60,000 bases of DNA from Chrysomallon squamiferum (GCA_012295275.1 CM022665.1:29494457-29554456); one strand, 5' to 3'. Shown: positions 27,604-51,100, counted from the stretch's first letter. Numbers and translations are program-made. Notes: generated by a model from the letters alone, not told the origin.

Positions 27604-30600
27604 AAACTGTAAAATTTCCACAAGTATGTACAGAAGGCAAAAAACACAAAAACAACCCCAAAACAAATCTATTCAAATATTTAAAAAAAAAAACAAGATA
27701 ACAGTATTTATATTGTAGTGTATGTATGACAATCTTAGTATTGATACATTTCCAGAACTCTGAAATACATTTGTATATATGCATGCTTGTTATAGTCATT
27801 TCATGGCCAAAAAAAAAAAATGTACAAGAATTAAAAACGTAATATCTAAAAGATTATACTGTGTTACAGTATTAAACACGGCATTCTTGTTAAATTCCCT
27901 GCAATATAACAAGAATATAAGAGAAAGAAATTAAAAAGATACCTACAATTATCACTGTCCTTTCTATTATGTGGTTTCAGAAATCTCAGGATTATGCTAA
28001 TATAGAGTATTATGACCAGCGTAAGTGTGTAAATGTGTAGTTATATAATTACAAAAATTGTTAATATTGTTAATAAGTAAGAACACAAATATAACAGAAT
28101 TAAAACCAAACAGCCACCAATAAACACTGATATATTCAAAGGTACATACAACATTAATTTCACTTTTTTTATGCATATATTCATGAACATAACATTTCAC
28201 TGCATACACAGGAATTAGTATTGATAATAAGAATTGTTTATATAGTGAGTAAAACAAATAAAACAGTTATATATTCAAATGTACATACATTATTAATTTT
28301 ACAGTGCATACACAAACATTAATACCAATAATAATAATTACTTATATAGTGAGTAAAACAAATGTTACCTGGATATGAGTCAAATGTGCCAAACACAATC
28401 TTGAACATACAAGGAAATCAATGGTAGCTGCCTTGATTAAAATACTAAAATATATCTAAAAACATTTGATTCCAAAAGTACTAACTAGTGTATAATAAAC
28501 AGTCCACTCCATGCTGATCTTAAAATAATTTTAAACAAAATTTAAATACATTACCCTTTTCTTTTTTTTTCCCCCACAGCTCATTACACTTCATTTAACT
28601 TTAGAAATATTTTTTCTTTTATCTATATATATATTTTCCGATTTTATTTTTTTTAGCTGGGGTATCATTAACATTCAATCATTTCTTCATATATTATTCA
28701 ATATTATTACTTATTGTGCGCATATACGAATAAATGTATTTCAGAAATTTTAAAATATAAAAATATCTTAGTTCATTTCAATTGAAAACATTTTAAAAGA
28801 GAATGAACTAAAAGCATTGTATAAAATATGTTCCTGTATAAGTTAATAGTGCTATGTGACCTTTTACAGCAAAATGAATGGAAAGTTGCTCATGTAAATG
28901 TTAAATGGTTGAAAATTTGTAAATTATGTTTTGTTAATTTGTTTCATCATACCTAAGCATATCATTTCTAGAGTAAAGGACACAGATTGGGTGTTCTGTG
29001 ACTAGTGTATATAGCTGGTTGCTAAGGATATATGAGCAGTATCCCTAATTTTGCAAGTTATTTGAAAAATAAGATAATTAGGTTTAACCTAACTTTAATG
29101 AAGTACCTTGGAGATGAAACTTTAATCCTTTGGGAATGAAGAAGTAAAGTAAAAAGAAGACATCAATTTTGTTTTTTTTTCTCTCTCTCTCTGTGACTCA
29201 TTTTACTGTAAAGAGTTGCACATTAATGCAAGGAACATCTGAATAATATTTTTTATCTTTATTATAAAAATAAATGAAATGACAAGCTAGAAATTCTTTA
29301 GTTTGGTCATAATACATTATGAGATTGTTTAAATATTGATTATATTTACCACATATGCCATGAATAAATAAACATCTGGAATATTAGAAGTATTTAACCA
29401 TTCATAAACATATTTCACACTGAAAAATATTTTTGTATTTTTCATGTAGCAGGTATATGCAGTGTGTGTATATAGTTTAAAAAAGATTAACATTAAATAT
29501 ACATCATGTAACTAAAATGTATAATAGCTGTTTAAATTAAAACTTGGAGCTGAGAATTCTTAGTTAAGTTGTTAAGTTTAGAGTTTCATATATTTGAGCA
29601 CATTTACAAGAGGAATGACCCTTTAGTAAAACATTTCAAAACAGCAATAAAAACAAAGAATCAAATACTTCAGATACAAAGTGAAAAAAGGCATCCAGTA
29701 ATTCTAAATTAGATCATAAAGTTGAGATTATGTAGTTAAAAGATAAAATTCTACTTGACAGGCTTCTCCAGCTAAAAAAAAAAACCCATTCCATTCTATT
29801 AAAATGTACTGAACAGTCCTCAAATTACCAGTACTACCATACTGATACATGTGTAAAATGAAAAAGCAAAAAAAAAAAAAAAAAATAAAAAAAAAAAAAA
29901 AATAAAAAAAATTAAATAAATAAATAAACAAATAAAAATAACATTGTTCTTTGGCATAACATTTCTTATGTTCTTTTTCATCAGGTTTCTAAACAGGTTA
30001 CTTGATCTCAGTTTTGTAGGAAGTTTTGTTTTTGTTTTACCCAAATTTGTGGTGCACCTAACATACAAAAGATATTAAATGTTTATCAGAATATATTACA
30101 AGTGGATTTTCTTGATGGTTATTTATTTATTTATTTATTTATTTATTTTTTATTTTTTTTTTTTATTTATGTATTTAATAACAATAATATTATAATAATT
30201 TTTCTAAAAAATAAAAATTGATTAGCATGACAGTTTAATTTGTTAGTATTTGCAACTTAGAACATGATAACAAAACAGATTATTTAAAAAATTAAGTAAC
30301 TGTACATTAATTACTAATGTACAATTAACATGTGTAGTGACACCACTATCCCCGTTTCATAAAACTGTTTGTGATTCATCTTGCACAATAATTATTTTAT
30401 TATAATAAAAACATCACAGTAATTTTTGCATTGTTCAGTGAGTTAAGGCATATATCAGTTTCAACACATTTAATTATCTTTCCCATGTTAGGTATTTTAG
30501 CTCTTGGGTAATAAAAAGAAAAACTTGATTCTGACCTTGCACACTTTAGTAATTTGTGGTTGTATAAAATTTTAAAATACCTTACCACTGAAGTAAAATA

Positions 30601-30730
30601 TTTTTTAATACATTTTAACTTAAACAGTTCAACTCCAAATCTGTATCTGTTTTGGCTTCTAATTTCACAGAAATCGTATTTTGTTCTTGTTTGCTCTGTA
30701 TTTTGTTCTCTTTGTTGTAAGAAAACCTTC
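24911..30730. other. Intergenic, AT-rich, no gene seen
   Basis: Lies between the 3' ends of the GON7-like gene (+) and the acetyl-CoA synthetase gene (-). Contents seen: long A or T runs (27090-27116, 27585-27606, 29870-29902), (AAAT)n tracts near 27540-27590, (TTTA)n near 30119-30150, and a tandem duplication at 28129-28360. A minus-strand AATAAA at 30396-30401 could serve the synthetase 3' end. Reading frames here are Phe/Ile/Tyr/Lys-rich and of repeat origin. Confidence 0.6.
28129..28360. repeat. Tandem duplication, two units of about 100-130 bp
   Basis: Both units contain 'atatattcaaaggtacatac' or a close variant, 'ctgcatacacaggaattag' or a variant, and end in 'tatatagtgagtaaaacaaa'. They are adjacent and diverged. 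Non-coding. Confidence 0.7.
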
Positions 30731-40294
<9,564 letters not shown>

Positions 40295-40826
40295 TGCATA
40301 CTAACAACACAAACTCAGGCTAACAACAACACACAACCAAAAAAAAAAAAAAAAAAAAAAAAAAACCTATATATATATATAGGGCTGAAGTTACCGTAAA
40401 TCCCTTAAGAAAACAACAGTAAAATAATACAAGTAGAAGATATTTGATATTAATATGTACTCAGTATGATAATATAAAATATGAAAAAATAAAATAAAAT
40501 GCTTTAGCGATAATTCGTAATATTAAATATGGTATATACATTTTTTGACGTATTATTATTTATTAATTTATTTTTTCAGTCGGATTCCTCTCCTCCATCT
40601 AGTAAAGATCGGAAAGTAGGTCACTGTGCCTCAAATACATTATTCTCAGTATAACGTGTGCGTTAGATGATGTATGTATATACACATGACGTAAATACAT
40701 TATATACAGGCCTACTTACTGATATTATTTTACTTCGTTAATTCTGACTGCTAATCTTTATCCAATAAAACAATTAAAAACAATTAAAAAAAAAAAAGAA
40801 AAGAAAAAAGAGCGTGGTATTCCCTG

Positions 40827-40828
<2 letters not shown>

Positions 40829-40876
<48 letters not shown>
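40829..40876. repeat. (TTA)n microsatellite
   Basis: About 15 TTA units, upstream of the acetyl-CoA synthetase gene. Confidence 0.95.
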
Positions 40877-43800
40877 TGCAACATAAAAATAAATAAAAAT
40901 CGTTATACACTGAGTAATTATTGCGCAGTTTTCAAAACCTCAATCTTTTATTTATTTATTTATTTATTTTATGATCGAAATTACTTCACTAAAAATTAAA
41001 ATAACATACTAGAAACTTAACTATCTTGGAAAATACTACATTTTACACTGTTAGTAAAATTCATATCTAATAATTAAAAAAACAGTCATTTACAAGAATA
41101 CAAAACGTAACTAATAATTTTGGCTGTGAATCCATTTCCCCGATACCGAAACGGCATCGGAACGATAAGAATATGAAAAAGGCGGTAGCAGACACGAAAC
41201 ACGAATTAATGTACTATTAAAACAGAACCAACACGGCTATATCGAATCTTTACTACTGTTTTGCAGTGTCATCTAACCTCACTAACCAAATAAAAAATGC
41301 AAAAGAAGTGTCAGTCGCTATCATTTCAACAGGTGTTGCCATTTTTTTCTGCAACTGTAGATATTGGGAAGCAGTTTAGTATCCCAGTGTTCTGAAGAAG
41401 CTTTTACTGTAAAAAACATTAAAAAAATAAAAATACCCCCCCCCAAAAAAAAAACAATGTTACATTGTAATGTTGTTAACTTACGATTAGGTTATCACGT
41501 CGTAAGTATAATTACATGTAACTGTGGAGTGAATAATAATAATAACCGTCATCATCATCACCAGCAGCAGCAGCAGCATTAATAAATAAAATAACTGGCT
41601 TCGAACCAATAAATCCAGTTAATATATTTCTTCAACTCGACATATATTAGCAGTAAATACTGAGCTTAAGAGACTTTTAACAAGAGATGATTTTGCACGT
41701 CAAAGATCAGGAGATGAAGACAACTGGAGGAAATTCGCTCTATGCAGTTTTGGGCTACACGGAATAACGTCTTTTCCTCACAACTGTTATATATATATAT
41801 ATCCGTCCAAAAGGCTCGCTGTATGAGGGACCTGTCTTTTTCTGAGCTAATTCAGTAGCTAGTTTAGTAGTGGTAACATTTTTATCTTCAACTTCTTGCC
41901 TGAAGGAATATTATATTAAAATAATAATTTATTACCTTTTTTTTAATGTGTATGTGACTGTGTGTGCGCGTGTGACATTTATCTATATATATGTTTTATT
42001 TTCTTCCTTAACTCAAAACTCTACCAGCAGCTAGAAAAACAGAAATGCAAGCGAACAGATACTTTCTACACACATGCAAACACCAAACCAACCTTTCATT
42101 ACAATTATATCAAAATAAAACGAAAACAAAAAGAAAACAGAAATAGATATACAATTTGCATATCTTTAATAATTTCATTTACAAACAATATAAACAGAAT
42201 TTACCACAAATGCACATTACAAAAAAAAAAGAAGAAGAAGAAGAAATCCAAATACTGTGAGGACAATACGAAAAGCGAAGTGAAATATTTGCTTTAAGTT
42301 TAGTGATGGCGGAGCTCTCTTTCCTTACCAGGATCTATCAACTCCCATGATAATGCAGTTGTTTGACTGGTGTCCAAAATACATTTCTGACCTTATTAAT
42401 AAAATCAATGACAGCAGCACTGTGTCCAGACAGAATATAATTTTTGAAAAAATTAACTTGTGGGCCAATTAGAATTTTGAGCAACTATTATTATTGTTAA
42501 CGCAATATTTTATATTGAAATTATATATTATTTGTTATTCGTGGGTTTTTTGTTTCTTTGTTAAATGCCAAGATAATTCTTTAAGTTGCGTCTTCAATCT
42601 TTTTTTTTTTTTTTCGCACACTGACATTTCAGTACGATGCTGTTATTGAAAAAACAACAACATCAAAACAACCTGAAACCCCAAAGAACTGACAGCACCG
42701 TGTGGCTGAAAAAGAAACAAAAATATTTTTCTGCTGTGATGAAATCAAAATATATCAAATCTTAGGACAGCGCTTTTAATGTTTTGTTGATCATATTCAA
42801 ACATGTGGTGCTGGCGCCATCTATGTTATTACGTGTTTCTGGTCAGATGAAAGGAAAAAAAGCTCCACCGTCATCAAATATTGCATTTTATTACTAAAGT
42901 ACTTATATACTTCAGAAAAGGAAGGTAAATACTGAAGTAAATGCTTCCTTTATTATTTGATTTTAAAATTACAAGTAAAATGAATCAACAACAAACATGA
43001 AACGCATATAAATACGACATAAATTGGAATGTCCACTAGAATATGAAAAATGTATACTATACGTACAATGAAAAGTAAAATAAAAAACCAATGTATATTT
43101 GTTTTTGATTTTATAATAATAATAAGCTAGAACTTTTTTTTTTTTTTTTAAATACATAAACATAACTGGAATGGCAAACGTAGTTACAAAATAATACAGA
43201 TAATTAACCATTATACATTTAACTTAAATCGACAAGCTAATAAACTAGGCTTGTTCAACGATTCAATACATTTATGCTCCTTTATACATTTAATCTAAAT
43301 AAACACCTTAATAAGGCTTAAGCATAAACCTTTTTATATTGTATAAATTTCATATATGTGGAAAAATTAAATAAATAAAATTATATATCATTCACAGAAA
43401 GTATACAACTTAAAGTAAAACAATGTTAATAGCATTTATAGCAACTAAATTTTTAGCTATATAAAAGGAGTACATAAAATGCTTAATATCTAACAAACTT
43501 TTGATACTGACAGTCTAACAAAGAAAAGAAACGTAATTTAATGAATAATGATAACGGATTTCGTCTTGACAAATTCTTGGTCTCCGCTAATTCGTTTGAC
43601 AAAAAATTGAATTATGTAACATTATGTAACCAATGTGGTTCATCCAGTTAGCACCAAAACTAAGTAGCAGTTTCTTTTAAATGCGTTCAATTCTGAAAAC
43701 GAATTCTACAAATACTGTCAATGAAAGACCACCAACGTACGTAAGTGTATGCATGTAATATTACATCAAATGAAAACAATGAAAAGTAATTAAGGTAAAA

Positions 43801-43937
43801 ATAACGTTCAGGCAGATTGTACAGCTCGATATACATTTTTAAAAAAGGTGTACACAATTACTTTAAAAATTAACACCTTGATCATTTTATGTGTAAAACT
43901 TATATTAAAAAAAAAAAAAAAAAAAAATAAAAATAAT

Positions 43938-43939
43938 AA

Positions 43940-44005
<66 letters not shown>
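43938..44005. repeat. (AAAT)n microsatellite
   Basis: About 16 AAAT units following a poly(A) run, then AAAC and AAAAT variants to about 44048. Confidence 0.9.
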
Positions 44006-44008
<3 letters not shown>

Positions 44009-45565
44009 AAACAAACAAACAAACAAACAATAAAATAAAATAAAATAAATAATCTTATGGCGATCACATTTTAATCACAAATAAAAATTAGAGAAAAAAG
44101 TTCATGGATGTTGACAAATTAAGATATTTTAAATACGATTCATTTGTAAATATACTATAAATAATTTCTACAACTAAAAAAAAAAAAAAAAAAACGTTCT
44201 CTGTGAGTGACAGTAAACAAAAAATTATTAAAAAAAAGATATATAAATAAATAAATTAAAATTATAAAAAAGACTTGTTTACTCATTGTTATAAAAGAAT
44301 ATTTTGGGGTCCAAAAATAATTAACTGGATAAGAACGTTCACTGTTTTGATTGGTTTATTTGATCTGGCCATTTCTTTTCTTATCTCCTGAGGTTATAAA
44401 TAAAATAACATTTTGCTACAACGTTTAAAAATGAAAAATAAAACACTTCAAACGCAACACGACAGTTTCGTAAGATTGTGAATTTTAAAAATGACGCTGT
44501 TTTTATAACTGCATATTTAGCGTTGAAAATATTATTAAAATTCCATTTGTATCATTTGGTATATAATATAATCGATAACCAAAAAACTGGATAAAAAAGA
44601 TAATAATAATAATAATAATTGAAATTAATAATAACAATAATAAATTCATTGTACTTACATAATAATAATAACAAAACGAACTTGAGCAATTTGTAAACTG
44701 AATATACAGAAAATAAAACATTAGTACATCACTATAAACATATAACTTGTTTCATACCAACATTTATAAAAATATAAAAATATGATAAAATTTGGCAATA
44801 ATAACCTTTTGATTTTTTTTTTTTACGTTTTCATTTAGATAAAGCTTTGAATATACATTGTTAAAGATATCTAACATCTAAACATTTGTAATATTTTATT
44901 TATCATTAAAATATAAAATTTATTTAAAAATTTGTACCACATTAAAATACGTAATTTAGCTATTTTGTTACTGTAAGGATATTATTAGTTACATAGTAAT
45001 TCCAAATCTGACATGCGAAAACAATAAAATGTGAACAGAGCAGTGTTTGCCACATGACATTTCAGATGACATAATGTCTGCTATAAATCTCTCTTGAAAG
45101 CAGTAAGCTTCTTTATTTATAAAAATTGCATAGTGATATATAATAAAAATACATTATGATGTATATATTATTTGACATGACTATATATAAACTGTTTATT
45201 TATTTATTTTTATTATTATTTTTTTTTTTTTTATTATTATTTTACTGCCCTTGTTTTCTATTCTTTAAGAGTTATAAAATATAAAATAATAAAACTATTA
45301 TTGTAAGGTTAAAAAAATTTGCCCCTGCCAATCTTTAACAAGAAATTTTGTGTTGTGTTCGCCTATCAAAAGTGATTATACCGTGTACTGAAAATCTTGC
45401 GCTCTTCGGCCTACATATTAAAGTGATGTTTTAAACAATCTAGAGAATAAATTCTTCTACAAATTCTACTGAATTTCAGCAATTACTTTTCTGTTTCCTG
45501 AATACATGTGTGAAGACAGATATATATTTCTTTTTAGCAGTCAGTTTAATTTGTATTTACATTTA

Positions 45566-45969
45566 TCACAAGATTACACATTTTCTGGTCCTTTTCCGCT
45601 TATCGGGCACTTTTGGTTCCAGCACGGCTAAAATTGCTTCATCAAAAACGTCCTTAAGTCCTTTTTTCGTAAGTGCTGAGCACTCTACGTAAGAATTGGC
45701 TCCAAGCTTTGCTGACAGCCGTTCTCCTTCTTCTGGTGTGATAGGTTTTTGCCGACGCTTTTGCAGTTTTTGCCTTGTCTGTTCGTTATCCCGAAGATCT
45801 ATCTGTGTTCCAACTATGAGAAACGGCGCCCTGGGTACGTTGTGCCTGATCTCAGGGACCCATTTCTGTTCCAGGTTTTTCATCGATTCTGGCATAACCA
45901 CAGAAAATGCGACCAAAAATACACTTGTTTCCGTGTACGATAACTGTCTCAGGCTGGTGTATTCTTCCT

Positions 45970-46030
<61 letters not shown>

Positions 46031-46068
46031 CAACAACGACAACAAACGCGTTACACAATTTGTATTTT

Positions 46069-46108
<40 letters not shown>

Positions 46109-48895
46109 TGTTTGTTATTTGATAATTCTGTGTTTGACATACAGTAACTGTTAGTACGAATATGTGTCAGTAAATATTCATTTATTTATTTATTTAAATT
46201 TAACTCCATACCTGTCCTGCAGTATCAAAAAGGCCAAGCTGATACGGATGTTCACGAATGTTGACCGTCACTGAAAAGAACAATTTATATTAATATTTGT
46301 TTTTTATTATTATATTTTTAGAAAAAAAATGTGGAAGGAGGACTGTAAAGGAGGATCATTAGACGAAAAGATACTACTATCTGTCGAGTGGTATTTCGAG
46401 AATCTAATTCTGCAAGAGTTCCAGCTGTGTATGGAAATCTGAGGAAAGTGAGTTTCAGTGGCTCGGGCACTTAGCCCAGAAAACCTTTCTGCTACGTTCA
46501 AAATAATAACAGGTTTTTATCTTCTAGACGTTCGTAGAAGTCCTGCGTCTGAGCATTTACTTTCACTTGAAAGAACTACTATGTCAGTATATTCAAAGAT
46601 ATGCAGGCTGTATCTCTGTGAAATATTACAATTACATTAAATATTCCATTAACAAACTTTCTCGTAAATGTCTTTTGTCTGTCACGATGATGTTATTTAA
46701 AAGAAAATTGGCCATTAACAATTTTGTAAGAATCAAAACACACGATGGCTTGTAATTATCCAAAGAATAAAATAATGGTTTAAAATCGAAAAGATTAAAT
46801 TATGATCATTTTATAAAAGTGTTTAAATGAACGAAAATCTCCCGTCCAAGCAAGATCGTATCGTCTCCAAGCTTCTTCACTTGTTGTTATTATTTTGTCG
46901 ATATTTGTATTATTCGCAAAGTTTGATCTTCAGTTTTTTTCTTCGCTTTACATTTTTTTTTTTTTTAAATTACTACTGCAACTACAATAACTACTATTAC
47001 TGCTGCTGTACTACTACCACTAGCAATAACAATGCACTTAAAGCTCTTTAAAAAACACAACCGGTATATCGCTATTGTCAAAACAGTCCTTTAGCTCCGA
47101 TCGTCTGTATTTAGTATACAAAATTTACCTCGTTTTACCCTGTTTTATTATTATTTTTAAACATTAAGACTTCGCTTTGAACAACTTCATGTCGGCGTAC
47201 TTCAATATCTTCACACAGAAAAAAAAAGTTTTTTTTAAGTAACTCTATAAACAAAACACCTCCCCTTAGCTCGTGTTTTGTACTGCGAAACACTATGCGA
47301 TCGCGTATTGCTTTTCTGATCATAAGAAATAATCTATCGTGCAATTCTTCTTAACTGGTTCGTTGACAGCTTATCGAACGATCAGAATAAAGGGGTCAGT
47401 ATTTTCCGAGTCAGACAGGCAAGCAATGGGGATAGTTTTGGGCCAGTATTCAGTAATTCATAATCTCAGTGAACTTATAATATCCCATCTCGTTTTAACG
47501 CCAAAATCAGATGTACACCTTTTTCGGCATTATAAAGTTTTGACAACAAAAGATAAATATGCACTTTGATCTAAAATATATGCTAGCTTTTTGTCAAGAT
47601 CATTGCAAATAAGCATACAGCAGAGCAGAATTGATATACCAAAGGACCATGAGCAGGCGTTAATTCAGTGGTCGCACGATCGATTCATTTCAGCGCATCC
47701 AGATGTATTTATTTTCGTTTGTAGAGCAATACATGTGAATGACGTATTACAGATTCTGAGGAAGTCCTGATTACTTACTGCTAATGAAAAGTATGTAGCA
47801 GCTTCGCCATAATTGTTTCTGTTTTGTTTTTTCACTCCTTATATTACTGATATTAAGTTGAACTGTCAGTATATGGATTGGCTCATTACAGCGTATCTGT
47901 TAATTATTCTCTTATATTAAGTATTTATAAATGTATCAAATAATAATAATAAAAGAAAACATTTCAGAACAGAAAAAATATAATAAAGTAGTAAAACGTT
48001 CTTTTATTTTAATTTTTTTTTTTTCAAAACAAAAACTCAAAAATTCTGAAAAAATCAGCAAATCAACAAACAAATAATACTTGAAATCTGAAATAATGAC
48101 ACGTTATCAGAGGACATGAAAGATTGTCAAATAACAGCTGACGGGGGAAAAGTGATAAACGGATTACTGTTGATGGCTGCTAACAGTGACTTACTAAATG
48201 GTTTTGTCTACATCATGCGAAAGAAAGTGTGTCAACAACAGGACACGGTTTCCTGCTCTGTACACAGGATGAACACGTCCCACACCATACAGAGATAGTT
48301 GACAAAACCTGTACGAGGCCACCACATGCTGACGTGTTGCCTGCTGGCAACATTACCTTCAGCATATCAGCATCTCTAAAATACGACTAATGCAACATGG
48401 CCAATTAACACCAAGAACATCATTGCACAACAAACTTTATAAGCCAGTTATTTTTTACTGTCAATATTTCCTTGTGGTATAGCAATGTCTTGATCTATCC
48501 TGTAGACTACCTAACGGTTAAGGATAATTTTGTTGTTGCTCTTTACTTACGGAGATAAAACATTTATCAAATACAAAACAAAAACAGTGACACCTAATTG
48601 CTGTGACAGAAAAAGAAGATAATGAACAATTACTTAATGACTGTATTAACAAACAAAAGCTTACTGTAGTCATTGTTAAACACGTAGGTTTTTTAACTAC
48701 CAAAACAAAGACGACACAGGGTAATTACACGTAAAGCTCTAAACTGTTGAACTTCGTGACGAAAGACAATGGCCCAGGATCAAACCAACTGGTAGAAAAA
48801 CGAAAGATCATTCATTACTTTAATTAAACCAACGTATATTTTTAAAAGAGAAAAAACGAACGTGATTTACGAATACTTTTCATATCGTTAAACTT

Positions 48896-48975
<80 letters not shown>

Positions 48976-50972
48976 GTATTGTAATACAATGAAAGTTCGG
49001 TTTTAAAGTTTATAAAATCTAAAACTGGTTTCATGAAAACAAAAAAATATGACCTATACTACGTGTTTCCTACATGCTATTCTTTATTTCTTTAGTTTAG
49101 TATCGTAAATTAAAATCTGGACCATCGCAGTGTTTCTAATAAAACCAGAAGGGGTGGTTAAGAAATACCGTGTTCAGGTTCAACACTTCAACAGATTATG
49201 TCTGTTAGATTTTCTTTTAATAATTGTAAAATTAAAAATAAAAAATATTTTTAAGCGATTATCTACTGACCAAATTACATTAGTTATTATCAAGATTTAT
49301 ATGCGTCGAAGCAGTTAGTTAACAGGTATAAATTAACAATGTTTGTGAACGAACAGTTAGCCAAAAAAAAATAAAAGTATATTTATTTTGCTAAACAGAC
49401 AAAATCTGGCACTTTTACTCTTCTGCATCACTCTTCAAACATTTGGGTTTTACCAGAAATCAATATCTACATGCGTCGTATTATCCATTTAATGATGTCA
49501 GTAAATAATCTCGTGCATCTGTTTAACGTTTAATGTATAGACAAGACAGTGTTACACTTCGCTGTTGCTCAATAAATAAAGTAATGCATTCTGATGAGAC
49601 AAAATGAAAAGTAAATTTGCCAGATGAAATAAAATAATTGATTTGTCTACTTTATGTAAAGTCCTGAATTGTTAAGGACATATCTTGTTATTTTTAAAAT
49701 TTTGGTCAGGAACAAATCCTTACGTAATTATTTTACAGAATAATTGATGTTTTGTCACTTTAAAAATAATGCACTCTTCACATCATATACAAGATTTATA
49801 TTCAAAATATTCACAACATCGTAAGAATAAGTAATCTTTATCAAAACGTGCAGAGTTTTGACTATAAATAATTTTCTGTTATTATTATTATTATTTAATT
49901 TTATTTGTTTATATTTATATTTTCTCTCTCTCTCTCTCTCTTCATTGCGAAAAGTCTTTTACACGCAGTAATCAGGAAACTCGAACACTTCAAATGTGAA
50001 GTAATAACTGATAAATATCAGTGCAGGTTCATATGTGTGCAGGAAAATATCCTCTACAAAAGGTCAAACCTCTTATTATAATATTAATGTATCCTGGTTA
50101 TTGAAGGATTACTGTCTTTCTTCGAAAAACAAAATAGACGAGAACTAGATATTGAAATTGAGGAGTGGTTTGAGTAGTTTTAAACTACTGTTTACTTCAT
50201 TTGTTATCTAGATTTGAAAGTAAATATGTCTTATATACATCTAAGTTTAATTTTTCCCCCTCCCCAATCGCATTACGAGACGAATAAATAAATATCTAGC
50301 GAGAGTTTTGTATTCATTCCTTCTTCACTTTGATTTCAGTATTACTGAAATCAAACTTTCGAGAGTGCGATTAGAAAAACTGGTATATTCAGTTATCATT
50401 ATAAGCAAACTCTGAGAAGCTAACTACAAATTTAACTAACGGCAAACGCGTTCAATTATAACAACATGTATGTATATAGTCTTAAAGGGATAGTTATTCC
50501 CAGAGTGATACGCGTTTGGGGCAAGTGCTGTTGATTGTAGTAACCACAAAACACAAGAACCTGTTAACGTCAAATGTGTATAAGAATGCGGTACCCTATA
50601 ATCAGAGTGGGATCGACTTAACGGAAAATGTATTGGATTATTTGTGTTTTATGACACTTTCGAGAAATACTAGTCTGATTGAGCGAGGGCAACTTAACTT
50701 TATCTTTTACGGCTTATAGACCTTATTCATTTTAGTTTTCGAAACAGAATTAAGTGGGAAAATATATGTTAATGAAAAAATGTTTTTCCGTAGGTAACTA
50801 TTAATGTATTATTAACTATAACTTTATATAAGGACCCACCTGCGTAATTGTCAAACACCGTTGGTATATATTCCGTTGGAAACTTGTTTGTAGCATAACT
50901 CATCAGCATACATGTTTTGCCCACCGCCCCATCCCCAACAACAACACATTTGATAAAATTGGGCTCCCCCAT
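45566..50972 (-). CDS. Cdc42-like Rho-family GTPase with divergent switch II
   Basis: A membrane-anchored molecular switch, likely controlling actin or polarity. Exons 50972-50840, 46270-46212 and 45967-45566, GT-AG and in frame, give 197 residues. P-loop GDGAVGKT (13-20), switch [11 protein letters not shown] with Thr38, DTAGQ (60-64, catalytic Gln kept), TQIDL and ECSAL for guanine binding, a Rho insert helix, a polybasic KRKRTRK, and CaaX box CVIL (194-197; terminal Leu predicts geranylgeranylation). Switch I and the flanks match Cdc42 best; MLMSYA recalls TC10/RhoJ. Odd: switch II reads [15 protein letters not shown] where Cdc42, Rac and Rho have EDYDRLRPLSYP.T, so the Asp-Arg pair and both prolines are replaced. 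The protein should therefore bind GTP but may see different GEFs or effectors. It has introns, so it is no retrocopy. Intron 1 is 4.6 kb. I give no symbol: it is probably not Cdc42 itself. Confidence 0.9.
45972..46028. repeat. (AAT)n microsatellite at a 3' splice site
   Basis: About 19 AAT units. On the gene's strand this is an ATT tract ending three bases before the acceptor of the last Rho GTPase exon, so the microsatellite acts as the polypyrimidine region. Confidence 0.9.
48898..48973. repeat. (AAT)n microsatellite
   Basis: About 25 AAT units in the first intron of the Rho GTPase gene. Confidence 0.95.
49231..49321. repeat. Dispersed repeat fragment, copy 2
   Basis: The partner of 36068-36158, same orientation, in the first intron of the Rho GTPase gene. 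The similarity ends abruptly at 'cagttagttaac', where copy 1 enters its CA/GA microsatellite. Confidence 0.7.
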
Positions 50973-51100
50973 TTCAAGCTCACTTGAGCTTCGATGACTT
51001 CAACTCTTTAATGGCGCTCTTCGCAATATTGTTGAGTGACGTCAGTGTCGGGTCGGATGTGCCTATTTTTAGATAAAACATTCGTAACTCTTCGGCCAAC
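50973..51100 (-). promoter_or_regulatory. Probable Rho GTPase promoter with palindromic CRE
   Basis: A relatively CpG-rich segment just upstream of the GTPase start codon. It holds a full CRE palindrome, TGACGTCA, at 51037-51044, 65 bp before the ATG, then CGGGTCGG. The leader is probably short and unspliced. The same CRE word occurs in the PPM1 promoter region. Confidence 0.5.

Larger units (their letters stand above)
40295..45565. other. Intergenic, AT-rich, no gene seen
   Basis: Lies upstream of the acetyl-CoA synthetase gene and downstream of the Rho GTPase gene (both minus). It must contain the synthetase promoter and the GTPase 3' UTR, but neither can be placed. It has an A run and AT run at 40338-40380, (TTA)n at 40832-40876, (AAAT)n at 43940-44005, and a slightly more CpG-bearing part at 41100-41250. 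A weak inverted repeat at 42302/42876 was considered and rejected. Confidence 0.55.

Noticed and set aside
27405-27799. Phe/Tyr/Ile-rich minus-strand frames, with similar ones at 29728-30068 and 43808-44026.
   Set aside because: Translations of A-rich and (AAAT)n sequence, with no splice or homology support.
42302-42876. A possible inverted-repeat element: 'tgatggcggagctctctttcc' against the complement of 'ggaaaaaaagctccaccgtcatca'.
   Set aside because: The arms need gaps and several mismatches, no flanking duplication is seen and no second copy occurs in the window.
45696-46154. A 152-codon plus-strand frame opposite the Rho GTPase exon.
   Set aside because: It is the antisense of a conserved exon extended through an AAT repeat (poly-Asn); no family match.
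48116-48298. A 60-codon plus-strand frame in the Rho GTPase intron, in a locally GC-richer patch.
   Set aside because: No motif recognised, no flanking splice logic; may be old repeat sequence.
50516-50719. A 67-codon plus-strand frame in the Rho GTPase intron.
   Set aside because: No similarity to a known family and no supporting context.
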